Origin: Setomelanomma holmii
Lineage: Eukaryota > Ascomycota > Dothideomycetes > Pleosporales > Phaeosphaeriaceae
Reading direction: 5' to 3'
NCBI GenBank assembly: GCA_010015745.1
Contig: ML978257.1
Span: 1 to 64,000 of the forward strand
DNA: 64,000 nt
Below, piece after piece: positions 22,501 through 35,500 of this stretch. Under the pieces are notes generated by a model. That model did not search any database. It was not told the DNA's origin and worked only from the letters and a program-made list of their open reading frames with translations. A program made the position numbers and the translations under genes. Numbering within the stretch: the first letter of the stretch is position 1; every line of letters begins with the position of its first letter.

Positions 22501-23844
22501 ATGACAGCCCAGCAAACAACACCTAAACAATCAAACCTGCATAGAAAGAAGCCACCGAAGAAAAATATGGCCCATGAAAATTCAGAAAAACCGCCGCCCA
22601 TTCCGGAGCATGAGCTCAAGCAGAACTCGGGTGTTTCTGCCCAGATGGCTCTCCAGGCCGCACAGAAAGCGTGGCAGTTGAGGCAAGCAGCCAACGCAGC
22701 AGGAGATCCAAGTGCGCGCGAAGAGATTCTGGCCAAAGCCATCAACAAGGAGATCGAAGCAGAGTCATTTGGCAAGGCTGCAAAGTACACGCGTTCCGGT
22801 GCTTTCCAGGGACTCGCAGCCGGTGCAGGACTGGGCGTACAGCCAGGTGTCACGCTGGGCAAGCTCACCGGCGCTTTGGTTGGTGGTGTCGTTTCGACAG
22901 TGACCGGGCTGCTCGGAGGCGGCATTGGATCCGTCTACGGCGCCATGAATGGGCCTTTCTGGGATCTTGGAGAAATGGCCAGTCATGGTGTTCGACAGAT
23001 CGTTGGAGATTTTCCCAATTGGAAGTCGACACCTGCGCAGAAGAAGGCCTTGGAGAAGATGGTAATGCAGACCAAGGAGACGCAAGCACCGACAGAAGAA
23101 GAGCTTGAGGAAATGAGCAAAGACACACCAGATGACGCGCCGGAATCGTGGTCGCAATCGGCGCAGGATATGACAGCGTGGAGACCTTCGATGCCGTCAA
23201 TGCCGAACATGCCAAACATGCCGTCAATGCCCACAGCAGCCGGCGTGGGTCTCGGTGGCTTAGGAGCCTCGATGTGGGGCGGAGGGAAACAGCAGCCGCA
23301 AGCTCCTACGCAGGCGAAGAGCCAAAGCTCAACTCAACAGACATCACAAGTTCAAACCCAGCGCCCTAAGCCAAACACTAGATTATCGACGAAGCAAGAA
23401 AGTCAAAAGCCTCAACAACCACCAAAACCGAAGGAAGCGCCCACACCTAAGGAGGCGCCGAAGTTTGATGAAAAGCCGTCACAGAAGCCTGCCACATCGG
23501 ACAAGCCTGCTTCTGCGAAAACGGCTCAGTCACAATCATCAAAACCCAAGCCTACCACTACCAAATCGAAATCGATTCCTGCTAAGGAAGCTTTGAAGTC
23601 GTCGCCGCCATCAAAGTCCCAAACGACCTCAAAACCGCAAGGTGTCAGCAAACCTTCATCAGGCGGTCAGACCAAAAGGGCTGCGTCCGGCGAAAATAAG
23701 GAGAACAAACCTGCCCGTGGAGGTGAGGCAGAAAAGAAGAAGCCAAAGAAGCTAGCTACTAAGTCAACCACCGCAAAGCCCAGCCAAACGTCTGCGTCGA
23801 AGAAGACACCACGCAAGCTGGAGTCGCGCAAACCGGCTGCTTAA
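22501..23844 (+). CDS. Glycine-zipper protein with Pro/Lys/Ser-rich tail
   Basis: A single exon of 447 codons from MTAQQTTPKQSN. I do not recognise a named family. Residues about 40-95 form an Ala/Gln-rich helix (QMALQAAQKAWQLRQAANAA). Residues about 100-150 form a glycine-zipper stretch, GLAAGAGLGVQPGVTLGKLT and GLLGGGIGSVYGAMNGP, which could insert in or lie on a membrane. A MPSMPNMPNMPSMP repeat follows near residue 235. The last 180 residues are disordered, rich in Lys, Pro, Ser, Thr and Gln. The start at 22501 was chosen because it follows a plausible leader and the conserved-looking part begins just after. Gene intact. Confidence 0.7.
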   Translation: MTAQQTTPKQSNLHRKKPPKKNMAHENSEKPPPIPEHELKQNSGVSAQMALQAAQKAWQLRQAANAAGDPSAREEILAKAINKEIEAESFGKAAKYTRSGAFQGLAAGAGLGVQPGVTLGKLTGALVGGVVSTVTGLLGGGIGSVYGAMNGPFWDLGEMASHGVRQIVGDFPNWKSTPAQKKALEKMVMQTKETQAPTEEELEEMSKDTPDDAPESWSQSAQDMTAWRPSMPSMPNMPNMPSMPTAAGVGLGGLGASMWGGGKQQPQAPTQAKSQSSTQQTSQVQTQRPKPNTRLSTKQESQKPQQPPKPKEAPTPKEAPKFDEKPSQKPATSDKPASAKTAQSQSSKPKPTTTKSKSIPAKEALKSSPPSKSQTTSKPQGVSKPSSGGQTKRAASGENKENKPARGGEAEKKKPKKLATKSTTAKPSQTSASKKTPRKLESRKPAA

Positions 23845-24309
23845 AAGCTTGCGATGCTTTATAGGGAGAAAGGAAGTGTGTTGTGACCCAGCGTCCTCGT
23901 TCTCTTTTCGAGCGTTCCGCGTCCCGTTGCATCAGATTGCCCATCGTTTTAGCGCATTCGTTTAACTCATTGTACCACCAGCGTAATGAAGTCTTGTCCA
24001 TTGACCAATCTCGTAATATGCCACAATCAGGACATCCAACTTCCGCTCCCCATGAGTAAATGCCAGAGATCCCGTGCGAATTTTGTTTGGAGTGCTCGGT
24101 GCATCTCGCTATTGGGGAGGAGGTAGGTGCCTGAGGTCGCAATGCTGTGCCACAGCGTGCTGCGCCACAACGAAGCAGCCTTGCAACCTTGAATACGAGT
24201 CCCAGCCTCCACGTCAACAGACAGCTAAGATGTACAGTAGGGACGGTATGTATAAATCAATGTCCAGGAACACTCTTGATTGCGATAGTACGACATCAGA
24301 GTCCACATC
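23845..24309. other. Intergenic
   Basis: 465 bp downstream of the glycine-zipper gene. No gene or repeat recognised. Confidence 0.4.
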
Positions 24310-25060
24310 ATGTATAACAGCGTCGGCTTCCAGACCCTACCTCTCGAGCTGCGCAATGCGATCTACGAATATTGCATCAGCGACTGCCTCGATCTCAACG
24401 TCCACTATAATGCAGAAGCTGCCGTCTTCGATACTCTTCGAAGACGTCTACCACTCTGTCTTTGTGTGAACCATCAAATACGCGAAGAAGCAACAAAAGC
24501 ACTCCTGCGTCGGCACCTGGCGTGTCGTCCAGACCATCGAGATCGCTGACCCCGAAGACCTTCTCGACGTCCTACCAGAGAACTTTCAGCTCCCAAATGT
24601 CCGTCGCATCGAGTTCACGCGAGCACAACATTGTTATGCACCCATCCAAAAGGACGGACGAGTATCAACACAACCCACCGTCCACGAACTCGCAATTCGC
24701 TGCCCCAACCTCGCCGATCTCATCCTGCCGATCAGTATGTCGATGCTTCGGACACGCGACTCACTCATCAGCGCTCAGCGGGCCAAATCGATCCCTGAAC
24801 TGGCGCTGAGCACGGGTTTCAGCCGTCTGTCTGAGCTCACGAGGCTGCGGAATCTGCGCATCACGTGCGCTGGCTGTCGTGGCGCGCCTGATGTCATTGT
24901 TTTCAAGCCATTGGAGGCATTGATGGTCCAAGAAAAGGCGCGAAACTGTATGCTGGAAATCGATATCACACCGAATGCGAGGAAGAGTGGCTCACCTGAA
25001 TGTGTTGAGAGGAGGGAGGGTTGTATTCGGTATATCTTTTGGTGGGATTTCTTTGGATAG
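24310..25060 (+). pseudogene. F-box-like hypothetical protein, frameshifted
   Basis: Starts MYNSVGFQTLPLELRNAIYE, the F-box-like opening common in Dothideomycete proteins, and continues through LCLCVNHQIREEATKALL. Near 24505-24513 the frame shifts by one base. The new frame stays open from GTWRVVQTIEIADPEDLLDV through RCPNLADLILPIS and LTRLRNLRITCAGC to IRYIFWWDFFG at the stop (25058-25060). The two parts join smoothly if one base is ignored, and no intron signals fit. Such proteins are thought to recruit substrates to SCF ubiquitin ligases, but no role is known for this one. Either a pseudogene or a single-base sequence error. Confidence 0.55.
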
Positions 25061-25147
25061 ATGAGAACGAGATGGAAACAGGGTGGACGTGAGTGAGATG
25101 GAGTTCAAGGAGGCTATGTATTCAGGAGTGTCTTCGATGACGTTGCT

Positions 25148-26368
25148 ATGTTGGTCGCGAAGGAGGGCATACAGGCGTACGAGGCGTTTTTCAAGAAGAA
25201 ATGCGCTGCAATAGAGTACTGGGACAAGTTCCCGGAGCAGTATACGGCTGCGTGGAAGTATCACCGAAATGTTGATGGAATGTCGTGGTGGGCTACACGT
25301 GAGGTGTGGTTGGAAAATGTTCTGGCTGACAGCACTGAATCCAGTGAGAACGAGCGCGAGTCGAGCGAGGAGCCAACTTCATCCCGAACTTCCGTCCAGA
25401 ATGAAGATGAGGATGACACCGGCATCGAGCACTTCGTCCTCGCAGACCCAGCGGTCGTTAAGGTCGTCCCGATGAACAAGCCTCATCGCAAGTCGTCCAG
25501 CAAGGAAGGGCAAGACCCATTTCGGTCCGAGCAGGCTTTGCCCATACGCCGCCGTGGCTCGTATGCGACCATTCAGGATGCTTTCGAGGAGAAAATTCGC
25601 AAGCTTGCGCCGGCCTTCGCTCCTCCAGGTCTCAGTATGTCTGATCGGCCGTCGCCAGAGGACACACTGTCTCCACTCTCGTCCCCATATAGCTTTTTCG
25701 CAGCGCCACCCGGCCTTGCAGGTCTGTCTCTCGCTCAGCAGAAAGTCAGCAAGAAGCAGCTAGCTGCCGGTGATGGTCCGCCTGGTCTCGCCAAACTCTC
25801 GTTTACTCAGCGCATCAACAATATGTTGCGCATGACGTTACTGGACACTGCACCACCAACCGCTTCTGTATATGGCCTCGCTTTTATCACTGTCAGACAA
25901 CCATGTCGTCGATCAAGCTGCCCTTCGTCCACCACCTCGTTTTGGCAATTTGTCTACGGCTCAGCTGCCGAACAACAAGAAGCAGTTGGATGCCGTTGCT
26001 GGTCTGTCCGATACCGCAAAACCCCCATCTGCTTGGCGATTCGACAAACTTCTGCGCATGTCCGCACTGAACTTCGATCCGGATCGGCCGACCGCCCCTC
26101 CATCCGGCCTCCGCATCCAGCAACAGCACGACCGTCAACCACCCACCCATCGCCCCTCAGCTCGCAACATCCACCCCCTAGCCGCACAACTCCCCTAAGA
26201 GTGCAGGCTAGACCAGCTTCCCCAGCCGCGCGACCTGCAGGTGGACGGATACAAAGCTATGTACCGACATGCTAACTACAATGAATGGCGTGTACGTCTT
26301 GGGCACAAATTCAACCTCGATGCTTTGGAGGTTCGGGGTCGTGTTGAAGAGCTTGGGGATGATGAATA
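25148..26368 (+). pseudogene. Hypothetical protein, disrupted
   Basis: Not recognised. One frame is open from MLVAKEGIQAYEAFFKKKC with YWDKFPEQYTAAWKYHRNVD, an acidic Ser/Glu stretch, and two PPGL-x-LS repeats each followed by KKQLAAG or similar. Near 25860-25900 the coding signal moves to another frame, where the same repeat style continues (PPRFGNLSTAQ, NNKKQLDAV, DKLLRMSALNFDPDRP). A TAA lies at 26196-26198, and past it the same frame runs through YRHANYNEWRVRLGHKFNLD to a final TAG near 26368. The likely original gene had one frame over this span. It has at least one frameshift and one nonsense codon. Confidence 0.45.
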
Positions 26369-28502
26369 GACGCCAACGAGTCAAGGACAGTTGGCTACAG
26401 CAGCGTCAAGCTCGGTGTTGGTCTAGGAAGCCCTTATGCTGTCCGTATGCGAGGTCGCAAAGCACTCGCAGTACACAGCTTTCGACGTTGGAACGGCTGC
26501 TAGGCTCGCCACAGAAGGTCGAGAATCCTCACGAAAACGGCTGAAGGCCTTCCATTACATCGTTTCGTTTATCATTGTTTTGCGATTGTGACCGAGCTTG
26601 GATCTCTCCGGAGCGAGGTCAGGCCATGGTCCTGACGATTGGCTTTTCGAGGCGCGACAGGCGTCAATGGCCTCTTTCCTGGTCTTTGTTTAGTAGTCTT
26701 GTTTTCGCGATGACGATATATTCAGCGTCCAGGGAGAGGCGTCGCAAGATCGGGTATGGGTTTGGCGCCTCCTGTAGTTCTCTTTCCGGAATCTGCATCG
26801 TGGAGGAGACTCATTGCGGCCCTCGACGCCGTATGAAATTCTAGCATTAGGATGTTGAGCACTCTACCAGAAAGAGTTTAGCGTCCTGGAAATAGGTATG
26901 ACCGCGAAGGTCGGGCATAGGAGTTAATCAGAATTGGATTGGTGCTCAAATTACGCACGTTACACGACTCGTCCAATCATAGCTCTTTTCTGCATGTGCT
27001 TACACACCATGAGTCTGCGATGACCAAGTTTAGGGATCCGTTAGAGTCGTGCTTGCACTTCAAGTTTCAGTCGTGTGTGCCGATCTCGATTCGCAAGTTT
27101 TCGAATGCTCGCGATATGCGATTCTAGAGTATACGATGATCGTGGTTGTTGCCGTCTATATCGCATGGTGACTGTGGCGCACCTCGTCCTAACTGCCTCC
27201 TTTGGCCCATGTCGCACCCACATCTCACCAAGAACACCGCCGCACTGCTTCGTAGTGCTACCGTCAGTCACGATGGCGAAGTCCTCAGCTCTGGTGACGG
27301 GAGTTGGCGGATAGTCCGCAGTCGCACTTGCCAAGCACATCTTCGCCGCTGCAAACTGTCATTCTTAGCGTCTGTTGCGCTCCGGACGAGCAGCGACAGG
27401 CTGATTCACGCTCGCACGAAGGTGGCAGTGTGAATGATGTTGCGATATTACAAGGCTTGGCACGAATTTTGCCTCAGGAGAGTGATTCTTGGCTTCAATT
27501 TGTTCGCGCGGGTTCCGTCCACAAATGATGGGCGGCGGTGTGAAGCCAGCTTCTTGATCAGCATACGCCTTGGCATACCAAGACCCTCCAGCGGAAATGA
27601 AGCTATCAAAGCTCTGGCGATGACGTCGCGCCGTCGCGGTCACACTCACCACATAGCCAGGACTCGAGGACTGACTGGCGCGCGCCCGCCCAGGAGAGTC
27701 AAGAAGACAGGAATCCCTTTGCACGCCATATCATTGTTATCAGAAGTGTTCGCGCAAAGTAAGATGTGCAGGGGAAGTGGAGCAGTTCCTGTGGTGCACC
27801 TTGGAACGGGGCTGTGCATAACAAACGAGCTTCGTGGCGTCTGAGCTTGCCAGCCACCTGCCGTCATCTCGCGGGCCAGCAACGTTAAACGCTCTGCACT
27901 GCCCTCTCCCCTCACCATCGACCCGCGCGCTATCTCTTATTCTGCCATCAAAATCCCAGCAAAAACAGCAGCCATTGATCTTCATATTTTGCCCTTCGCT
28001 GCTCGGTCCGTTTGTTCTGCCCTGCCCAGCCAATTGCTCCCAAACTGCCGGAGCTTGATTTGCGACAGCTCCCACGTCGAGAGGTCATACACCGCCAGCC
28101 ACTCCCGCACCAGAGCATCTGACTTGTAGACTTTCCATCTGCATCGCACAGTATGAGTGAGTAACTCCCTTTGAACCCAAGCCATCCTCGCTGCAGTCAC
28201 ACGTTGGCCGCAATCGGCAGTCGCCCGCTCTAGTCGACTGTGTCTTGGGTCTTGGTACCTACCCACGTCTCTAGCGACCCTGCCCTCAATATCCACAGCA
28301 AGCCTGGTAGCTTGATGCTGCATAATACATCTGCATCCTCCACCACACGACTGTCGCACTGCACCCATCACCACCCGCGCCCTAGACGGGCCCCATCTGC
28401 GGCCTCTAGCACTCGCTAATCGTGCGCCACGCAGAAACCATCAAGAGAGACTTCCACAAGTTTGCGCGCGCCAACAGCACCAGCAACCGCCAGCAGCAGA
28501 CC
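26369..28502. other. Gene-poor stretch upstream of the Ca2+/H+ exchanger
   Basis: 2.1 kb with no supported gene. Several 60-130 codon frames occur on both strands, but none shows a family motif or intron structure. The last few hundred bases are C-rich on the plus strand and are likely promoter and leader of the exchanger gene. Confidence 0.45.
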
Positions 28503-29881
28503 ATGCCTGCGCCCACCAACGGCTCGCTCAATGAGTCCACCCCGCTCATCGGCCGCACTCAGAACCATGAAGACGAGTCGCGCTGGAAGACGGTCCCCAA
28601 GCATGTCGTCCACCTCACCTGGGCGACGCTCACGAGCAACTACGTCAACGTCCTGCTCGTCTTTGTGCCAGTAGGAATCATTGCTGGCATACTCGGATGG
28701 AACCCCACTGCCGTCTTCATCCTCAACTTCATTGCCATCATCCCGCTCGCTGCGCTTCTCAGTTTTGCGACTGAGGAGCTGTCTGCGAAACTGGGCCAGA
28801 CGCTTGGTGGGCTGATGAATGCGACCTTTGGAAATGCCGTCGAACTTATTGTGGGTTTTCTTGAGATGCGCGCATCGACAATGACTAACAAGCCCAGGTC
28901 TCTATCGTTGCGCTCAGGGAGGGCGAAATAAGAATCGTCCAGTCCAGCATGTTGGGCAGCATCCTCTCCAACATCCTGCTCGTGAGTCGCACCACCATAG
29001 TCACTGCTGGCCCATTATATTAACTCTTCCAGGTCCTCGGCTGCTGCTTCCTTGCCGGCGGCATCCGCGAGCAGGAGCGCAGCTTCAACGAGACGGTCGC
29101 CTCCACCATGTCCTCGCTCATGGCCGTCGCCTCCGCCTCGCTCATCATCCCCGCCACCCTCTACGCAGTCATGAACAACGGCAAGACGAACGACCCCGAT
29201 ACCGACCAGAACATCTTGGTTCTGTCCCATGGCACCTCGATCATCCTGCTCATCCTCTACGTATTGTACCTCTACTTCCAGCTGTACTCGCATCACAACC
29301 TCTTCGCCGATGTTGAGAACCAGGGAGGCGACAGCGAGGAGGAAGACGGCCAGATCCTGTCGCCCGTTGCCGCTGGTGTTGCGCTCGTTGTCGTGACCGT
29401 CATGGTCGCCATTTGCGCCGAGTTCCTCGTTAACAGCATCGACTCGATCGTCGAATCTGCGCACATCAGCAAGACTTTTGTGGGTCTAGTTTTGATCCCC
29501 ATTGTCGGAAACGCAGCCGAGCACGTCACGGCCGTCATCGTCGCATACAAGGGCAAGATGGATCTCGCTATCAACGTGGCCATTGGCAGCTCCATGCAGA
29601 TTGCGCTCTTCGTCACGCCCTTCCTCGTCCTGCTTGGGTGGGCAATGGGCCAGCCGATGACCCTGCACTTCCAGGGCTTCGAGACCATCGTCTTCTTCAT
29701 CTCGGTCTTGATCGTCAACTACCTGATCCAGGACGGAAAGAGCAACTACCTCGAGGGCGCCATGTGCATTGGCATTTACGCTATTATTGCGCTCGCCTTC
29801 TACATCTACCCCGATGACGCAGCTGGCGACATTGGCCCCAAGGTTCTCGAGAGCTTCTTCAAGATCCGTGGCGACGCGTAA
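28503..29881 (+). CDS. VCX1: Vacuolar Ca2+/H+ exchanger (CaCA family)
   Basis: Three exons (28503-28850, 28898-28981, 29033-29881) with introns of 47 and 51 nt, both in phase 0, give 426 residues, close to yeast Vcx1. The two signature repeats of cation/proton exchangers are present: FGNAVELI spanning the end of exon 1 and IPIVGNAAEHV near residue 303. About ten to eleven hydrophobic segments fill the rest, with an acidic loop (SEEEDG) between the two halves. The protein moves cytosolic Ca2+ into the vacuole in exchange for protons. The start MPAPTNGS was taken as the first ATG in frame. Gene intact. Confidence 0.93.
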
Positions 29882-30601
29882 GAGCATCGCATCGAATCAT
29901 ATAATTAATCCCCGGCAAGCGCGCCCGCTGCGCGGCGCACGAAACACTGCTTTCCCTATGTACATGATTCTGAATACAAGCTTTTGAAACTCCTCCCAGA
30001 CCACGGCGAGTCGAGGGACAAGCTATTTCCTAGTGTTGGTATTTCCTTGTACGAGTATCTGTGGGCCAGGCACGTTTCTTACACTATTTCCTTAGTCCAT
30101 GCGGGCATTCCTGGATGTGGCGCGCTGATCGGACGAATTGGGTAGGAGATGCGGATGTGCGGCATTACATTCGGAAGACCGGCACGTTGGGGGCCAGGAC
30201 TGGTCTCGAACCAGGACTGGGACAGAACTGGTGGGGTAGGTAGGGACTGAGAGGGATTGGCCTTGTATATGTAGGATCGAGGCAATGCGAGACGTAAAAG
30301 CTAAATGATCCGTGCTGGTTATGTTGTGTCGCTGTTCGGTTGTCATACTTGATGTCCAGCATGTCCCGGCTCCAAGGCAACCAGACTATTCCATACACTC
30401 TCCATGCAATTCATCATACACAGCTTGCGATGAAGGGTTTTTACATCCTGACTCTGTGCTGTCTATCGCTGTCCCAGAAATCTGGCCCACCCACGGATTG
30501 AATCATACTACTTTCGCAGCATCTACCCTCCGCCGCTAGAGAGTATTTGGCGAAAAGAGCTGCTCGCATAAGTCATCGAGCGTCTACGTTTCAGAACGCT
30601 G

Positions 30602-30614
30602 CCCCCCCCCCCCC
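30602..30614. repeat. C13 homopolymer
   Basis: An uninterrupted run of 13 C followed by AAAA. Runs of this kind are error-prone, so the true length may differ. Confidence 0.9.
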
Positions 30615-31076
30615 AAAATAGGAAGTGCAAGGTCAGGTCAGCGGACTCGCGACGACACCTTGTGACTGCAAGGCAAGCTTATTTGACAACTTCTAACTTG
30701 AGACACAGAGTAGACCTGTTTTCTTGGTCTGGTCGACGGATGTGCCATACCGGAAGAAGTCTATCCAAGCTGAGCGCAAATGTGCTGTGCTGTGTTGTGT
30801 CACTTGAGCGATATATGTAACAAACGAGGACTAGGTAGTTTGGCACAAAAGTAGCGAGGGCGTGTGTACCCACGCATGAAAAGACTTGGAATGAGTGAGC
30901 AGTGCTTCTGTGGTGGAATGGAATCGGAGGACTCATTAGGGAATGAAAAACTCGCTTTGTGCGAGAAATGGTGCAAGGTGATCCGGAAGATGAGGTGTTG
31001 TTGTTTGAGATGTGCGAATGCCTGTTCTTTGCAATGCCTCTGACTGGGGAAAGGGGATAGATTTCGAACAACGTGT

Positions 31077-31101
31077 GTGGCGTGGCGTGGCGTGGCGTGG
31101 C
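31077..31101. repeat. (GTGGC)5 microsatellite
   Basis: Five perfect head-to-tail GTGGC units followed by a short GT-rich tail. Confidence 0.9.
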
Positions 31102-32588
31102 GTGCGTGTGTCTTGCGAGTATAGCATGTTCTGTAGGTTCAAGAGTGGTGTAGCGCTCCAAGCGCGCGCTGCTGTAGTGGTGATGAAAGGCGGCGCGGAG
31201 ATGGGAGGAGTTGGGATCTTGGTAGCTGGGTAGGTTCAAGATAGTGCTAGCTGAGAGAATGTAGGTCTAGGTCTGTTTGCTGCGACATGATAACGGCTTG
31301 ATGAGTAGAATAGAAAATAGTGTTTCCTATTGGGATTTAGCTAGGATCGGTGCAATCTGGTAGTTTGTCATGGTGGGGGCTGCGTTGCATTCTTAGGTAG
31401 AGTCAGAATGCATTCGAATTTTGTGTGAGAAGTTTTCGAAGATTAGATCGTGACGGAGATGTGCCTTTCAGCGCAAATGTAAAATGTACGAGGTTAAGTC
31501 CAAGTGTTGATACGGCAAAGGTAAGGTTGAATCAAGTAACAGTCGTTGCAACGAGTTGAGGTAGATGATTGATTGCTAGAAGCAGCAAGGTTGCACCTCC
31601 TAGAGGAAATACACCTTGTGCACGGGCTACCTAGTCACCTGAGTATGTGCTTTCACTCTACATACAGTAGTTTGATTCCCAACACCAAGTATAAAAGTGT
31701 TAACTTAACTCGTGTTCGTATCCGCAAAACTACGCAATAGTGGAAGAACAACTATTATTGCGAATACAACTAGAAAGAATCACCTATAAAATATCGTAAC
31801 GCCTAAGGCAGAGTAGCATAGCTTAACAGAATGTAAGCGTTTTCACCTTTAAGTATTACAAGGTCTTAATTTAGGTAGATCGTGCGTGTTTGAGTCTTTA
31901 AGCCAAAGACAACAAGAAAACTTTGTAACTTGCGATGCGAGGCTTCTTTAGAGACCTACAGCGCAGAGGAATATGAGTTGACACAATAGTGCTCTTACGC
32001 TGCTAATCGTCGTATAAGTAGCAATCTAGACGAAGAAAATATTCTACAAGGCTACATAACGCGTAACTAGATTGTCATGTAGCGTTTACTTATTGCAGTA
32101 CAATACAGTAGATACTGCTCGTTCGTCGCGAGAGTCGTACTTGTTAAGAGAGCAGGAGAAAGCAATTGTATGCGCTAGTTAAGCTGTCTTAGACTAGGCT
32201 GATATTGCTGTATTGTAGGCAAGAAAAGGCAAGTTCACACTATGCAAGCGATGTTGTACTAAAAATTGTTATAATGGTAACAAAGTCTTAGACTTGGGAG
32301 CTTCGGCGACTATGCGGTGTCTGAGCCGTCTTTGGTGAGCAGCAGTAAAGCTATCACAAAGTATGCAAGGTGTGCAGACTTCTACCATGCCAATCCCACA
32401 TTGAGCCGTGTCAATAGCCCATTATCTGTTCCATCTTCAAACATGGGGAGAGACCTTAAGTCTCTCGGTTCACCGAGGGAGATGCGTTGGCTCCGGTGGA
32501 TCATCTCCAAGGCACTCGCGTATCTCCATATACAGCTGTTGTATGGCCTGATTGGTAACCCGCTCCAATACCAATCGCCCCTGAGTGC

Positions 32589-35500
32589 TCAAGCCAGGAT
32601 TGCTCGCATTCGGTAGTGGAATGCGTCGAGGAATTCATGGAGTTCGCCCGAGGTCCTGTCAGACTTGAAGACGATTGAGGTCGTCTGACGCTCTTTGAAT
32701 AATCACCACTTGGTACGGCTAACGAAGACGATTTGTAACATAAGGATGTGGGAAGCAGAATGGACTCGGCTTGCAATGTAGTCATGGGCTTCGGCTCTAC
32801 TTCTCTGGTCATTCGTAGCATGTCTGCTATGCCAGTCTTGCAAAAGCTCTTCCCATCTGCTTCCCACAATGGAGAGATTGTGACGCAGACGTTGGCTCAC
32901 CGCTTCACCTCTGAGGCGCATAGCAGACCACTGGTCCGGCCGTAGGATCGTTTCATTAGCTCTGAGAGGATAGAAGCATGTGAAACTTGCAGTCGACCTG
33001 CACCAAACGAAGCCAAAGTCGTCCAAAGCAGATGTAATCATTTTTTAACGCTTTGTATAACGGAACTATTTTCAATTCTCCCTTTCTTATTGGCGTAACG
33101 CCTGGCTCTGATGACACTTCCTCTAGTGTGATCGGCATAATGTCGGCTGGGATCTTCGTCAGATTACAAAGCGGACTAAGCGTTCGAAGCAGAAAATTAG
33201 CGAGCTTCGTATCGATCTTTGATGTAAGCAGACCACGGATGCGGTCGTTCATAACAGGTAGTTCCCTGGCAGAGGTGTGCTCGTTCATAATAAGTAGGTC
33301 CCTGACAGAGGTCCGGGGAAAGGGTTTCGGCTGCGACACATTGTGCTGAGATTGTATCGGCTCGGCATGATTGGAGTCCGAGTTGTATGGTTGGTGGATG
33401 TTCGAAGCTGATTGACAAAGCGACACAACATCCATATCTCCTTTGCTGAGGGATGTTTCCGAACGCTCAGGCTTCTCTCGTCCAAAGGTTTGAGCCATAT
33501 TGTCTTCGACTGCTGCTTCTTTGGAACTGATCCTGTCGCCCGGCATATCATCGTGGACAGGCAATAAATTGGTCGAAGGCACGCGAGTCGAGTGCAGCGA
33601 CTCGCCATGGAGGCCGACCGAAGCCTGTGGCTGTTGTGACGAATCCGCACCTATGAGCGGCGATTGCCGGTATGGCGGGCTGATAACGATCTTAGACCCA
33701 CGATCAAGCTCATGCGTTGATGCGTAGAGCTTCGTTGGTCCTAGTGCGTCCGAAATTGCTTGAGACTCAATAGCACGATTTTGCGCAGGCTTTTACTGAG
33801 TAGACACGTAAACAACGATTGTGGGTTTGAGTTCTCCGGTAACGCGTAGATTCGTTTCTTCCTCCTTCTGCAGATTCTCTGAAAACGATGGATGATTCGC
33901 CTTTAGGGCTGATTCACCTATCTCGGTAGTGGGTGCTCTTATCGCGGAGATGGCATCGCGCGTATCTTCATTGCGATGTTCTGGTTTGATATCTGAGCAA
34001 TGTGATCCTTCAAGGTCTCTAGCACAATCCAAATCAGATGACTATACACTTTCTGCAGAGTCCTCGTCTTCTGTACAGCATCGACCCATGAAGCTTTGGT
34101 GCACTGCGGGGTCTCGGTTTGCTTTGCTTATTCATCGCACAAGGCTGCAGCCGCCAAGCGGTTTTCGGGTTCGCTGACGATTATCGACTGTATCCATTCA
34201 AAAGGTTGCCATGAAGTACCTCCATTGCCCAATGTCGAGACAAAGATCCATTGGTTGACTGCTCCAAGATTGGCATGATAGCACGTCGACTGAGCTTCGT
34301 GCGCCTGCAGATATTGCATGAGGTCAATTACAGTCTTGCCACATATGGTTGTCGCAATCTCCAGGAAGACGCAGCCCAGAGACCATATGTCGGATATTGA
34401 GTTCCTTGGCTGGTTGTGCGCAACTTCCGGCGCGCAATATCTTAGCGTCTTGGATGATGGACCTGATGTCGTACTTGCACCAGTGTTTGACCAATCAAGA
34501 CTCAGGCCAAAGTCTGTCAGATAGACATGGTGACCTTTCACAAGAACTTTCTGGTCTAACTTAGCTGGTTGACATGCGAGCATATGCTATGCTTACTTGT
34601 GGTTTGATTTCCTTATGCCTGACGTGGTTGTCGTGAAGATAGCGTAGCGCATTTGCGAGGCATCCGTGGAAAGTCTGGAGAAACGAAAGATCTTCAATTG
34701 GTATGTAGTCGCGGTCCAGGAAGTCGTCTAAGTTGCGGTCGGCAACGGGTGACATGATGATTCCAACGTATCTGCACAATGTCAGCTACAAGGAACAGTA
34801 GGTCACACCTGCTACATGTAATAGTCTCCGATGAGCTACTTAGCATTCGCGATGAGCGTGCAACCGATCTCCAGACGCCAAGTGCTATAGGAACCCAATA
34901 CGGGATTGTGCAGAGAGGAGATACGGTTCAGTTATTGGTTGCAACGAAGTTACAGGAACTCTCTCGCAGTGTACCACTCTTTGCCAAGTGGCCTGTCGGA
35001 GACTGTTACATGTAGTAAGGTTCTTACTTTGGGTCAGTATAGCTGCCAATCAGCTCAACTACATGATCATGGGAAAGCTTCTTGAGCGTCGCCAGCTCCC
35101 GTTCGAAGTCTCGCAACACTGATCTGTCTTTGCGAAAAGTTCGCCCACGTGGTATGAGCTTTCGTGCATACTTTCGGTAGGTGATATTGCTTCGAACCCG
35201 ATCGACGTATCCATAAGCGGCCTGGCCAAGCTCCTCAAGCTTCTCAAACGGCGTGTCTTCAGTGCTTGCAACGTGGCGATGCCTTCCATCCTCCTTTTCC
35301 AGATCCAGTCCTTTGGTGAGAACACCTCTTTGCCGTTCAAGAAAGTCGGATCGAGATTTTGGGTCTCGCAGTGCTCCAGGAAGAGTGTTATTGGAAAAAG
35401 GAAATGAGACATCAGAAAGGCCGGCATCCAGGAAACTGTCGATCGTGTCCAAATGGCCAATCAAGCGCAGCGTGATGTAAAGGCGCGGGGTATGGCACCA

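Larger units (their letters stand above)
29882..32588. other. Non-coding region with AT-rich relic sequence
   Basis: 2.7 kb without a supported gene. It contains a C13 homopolymer (30602-30614) and a five-copy GTGGC repeat (31077-31101). From about 31240 to 32300 the composition becomes AT-rich with many stop codons in all frames and frequent TA steps, suggesting an old mutated repeat. No family could be recognised. Confidence 0.5.

Noticed and set aside
27041..27724. Two minus-strand frames, one starting with a signal-like MCLASATA
   Set aside because: The putative signal peptide is too short and polar, the frames do not join with good splice sites, and there is no downstream pattern.
29015..29887. 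Minus-strand frames across VCX1
   Set aside because: Antisense of a well-supported gene with three exons and both exchanger motifs.
30180..30240. T-arm-like sequence (GGTTCGAGACC on the minus strand)
   Set aside because: No acceptor or anticodon stem can be formed around it. It is an inverted repeat in plain non-coding DNA.
30679..31239. 186-codon minus-strand frame with repeated THATPRHATPRH
   Set aside because: The repeat is the GTGGC microsatellite translated. No motif or splice structure supports a gene.
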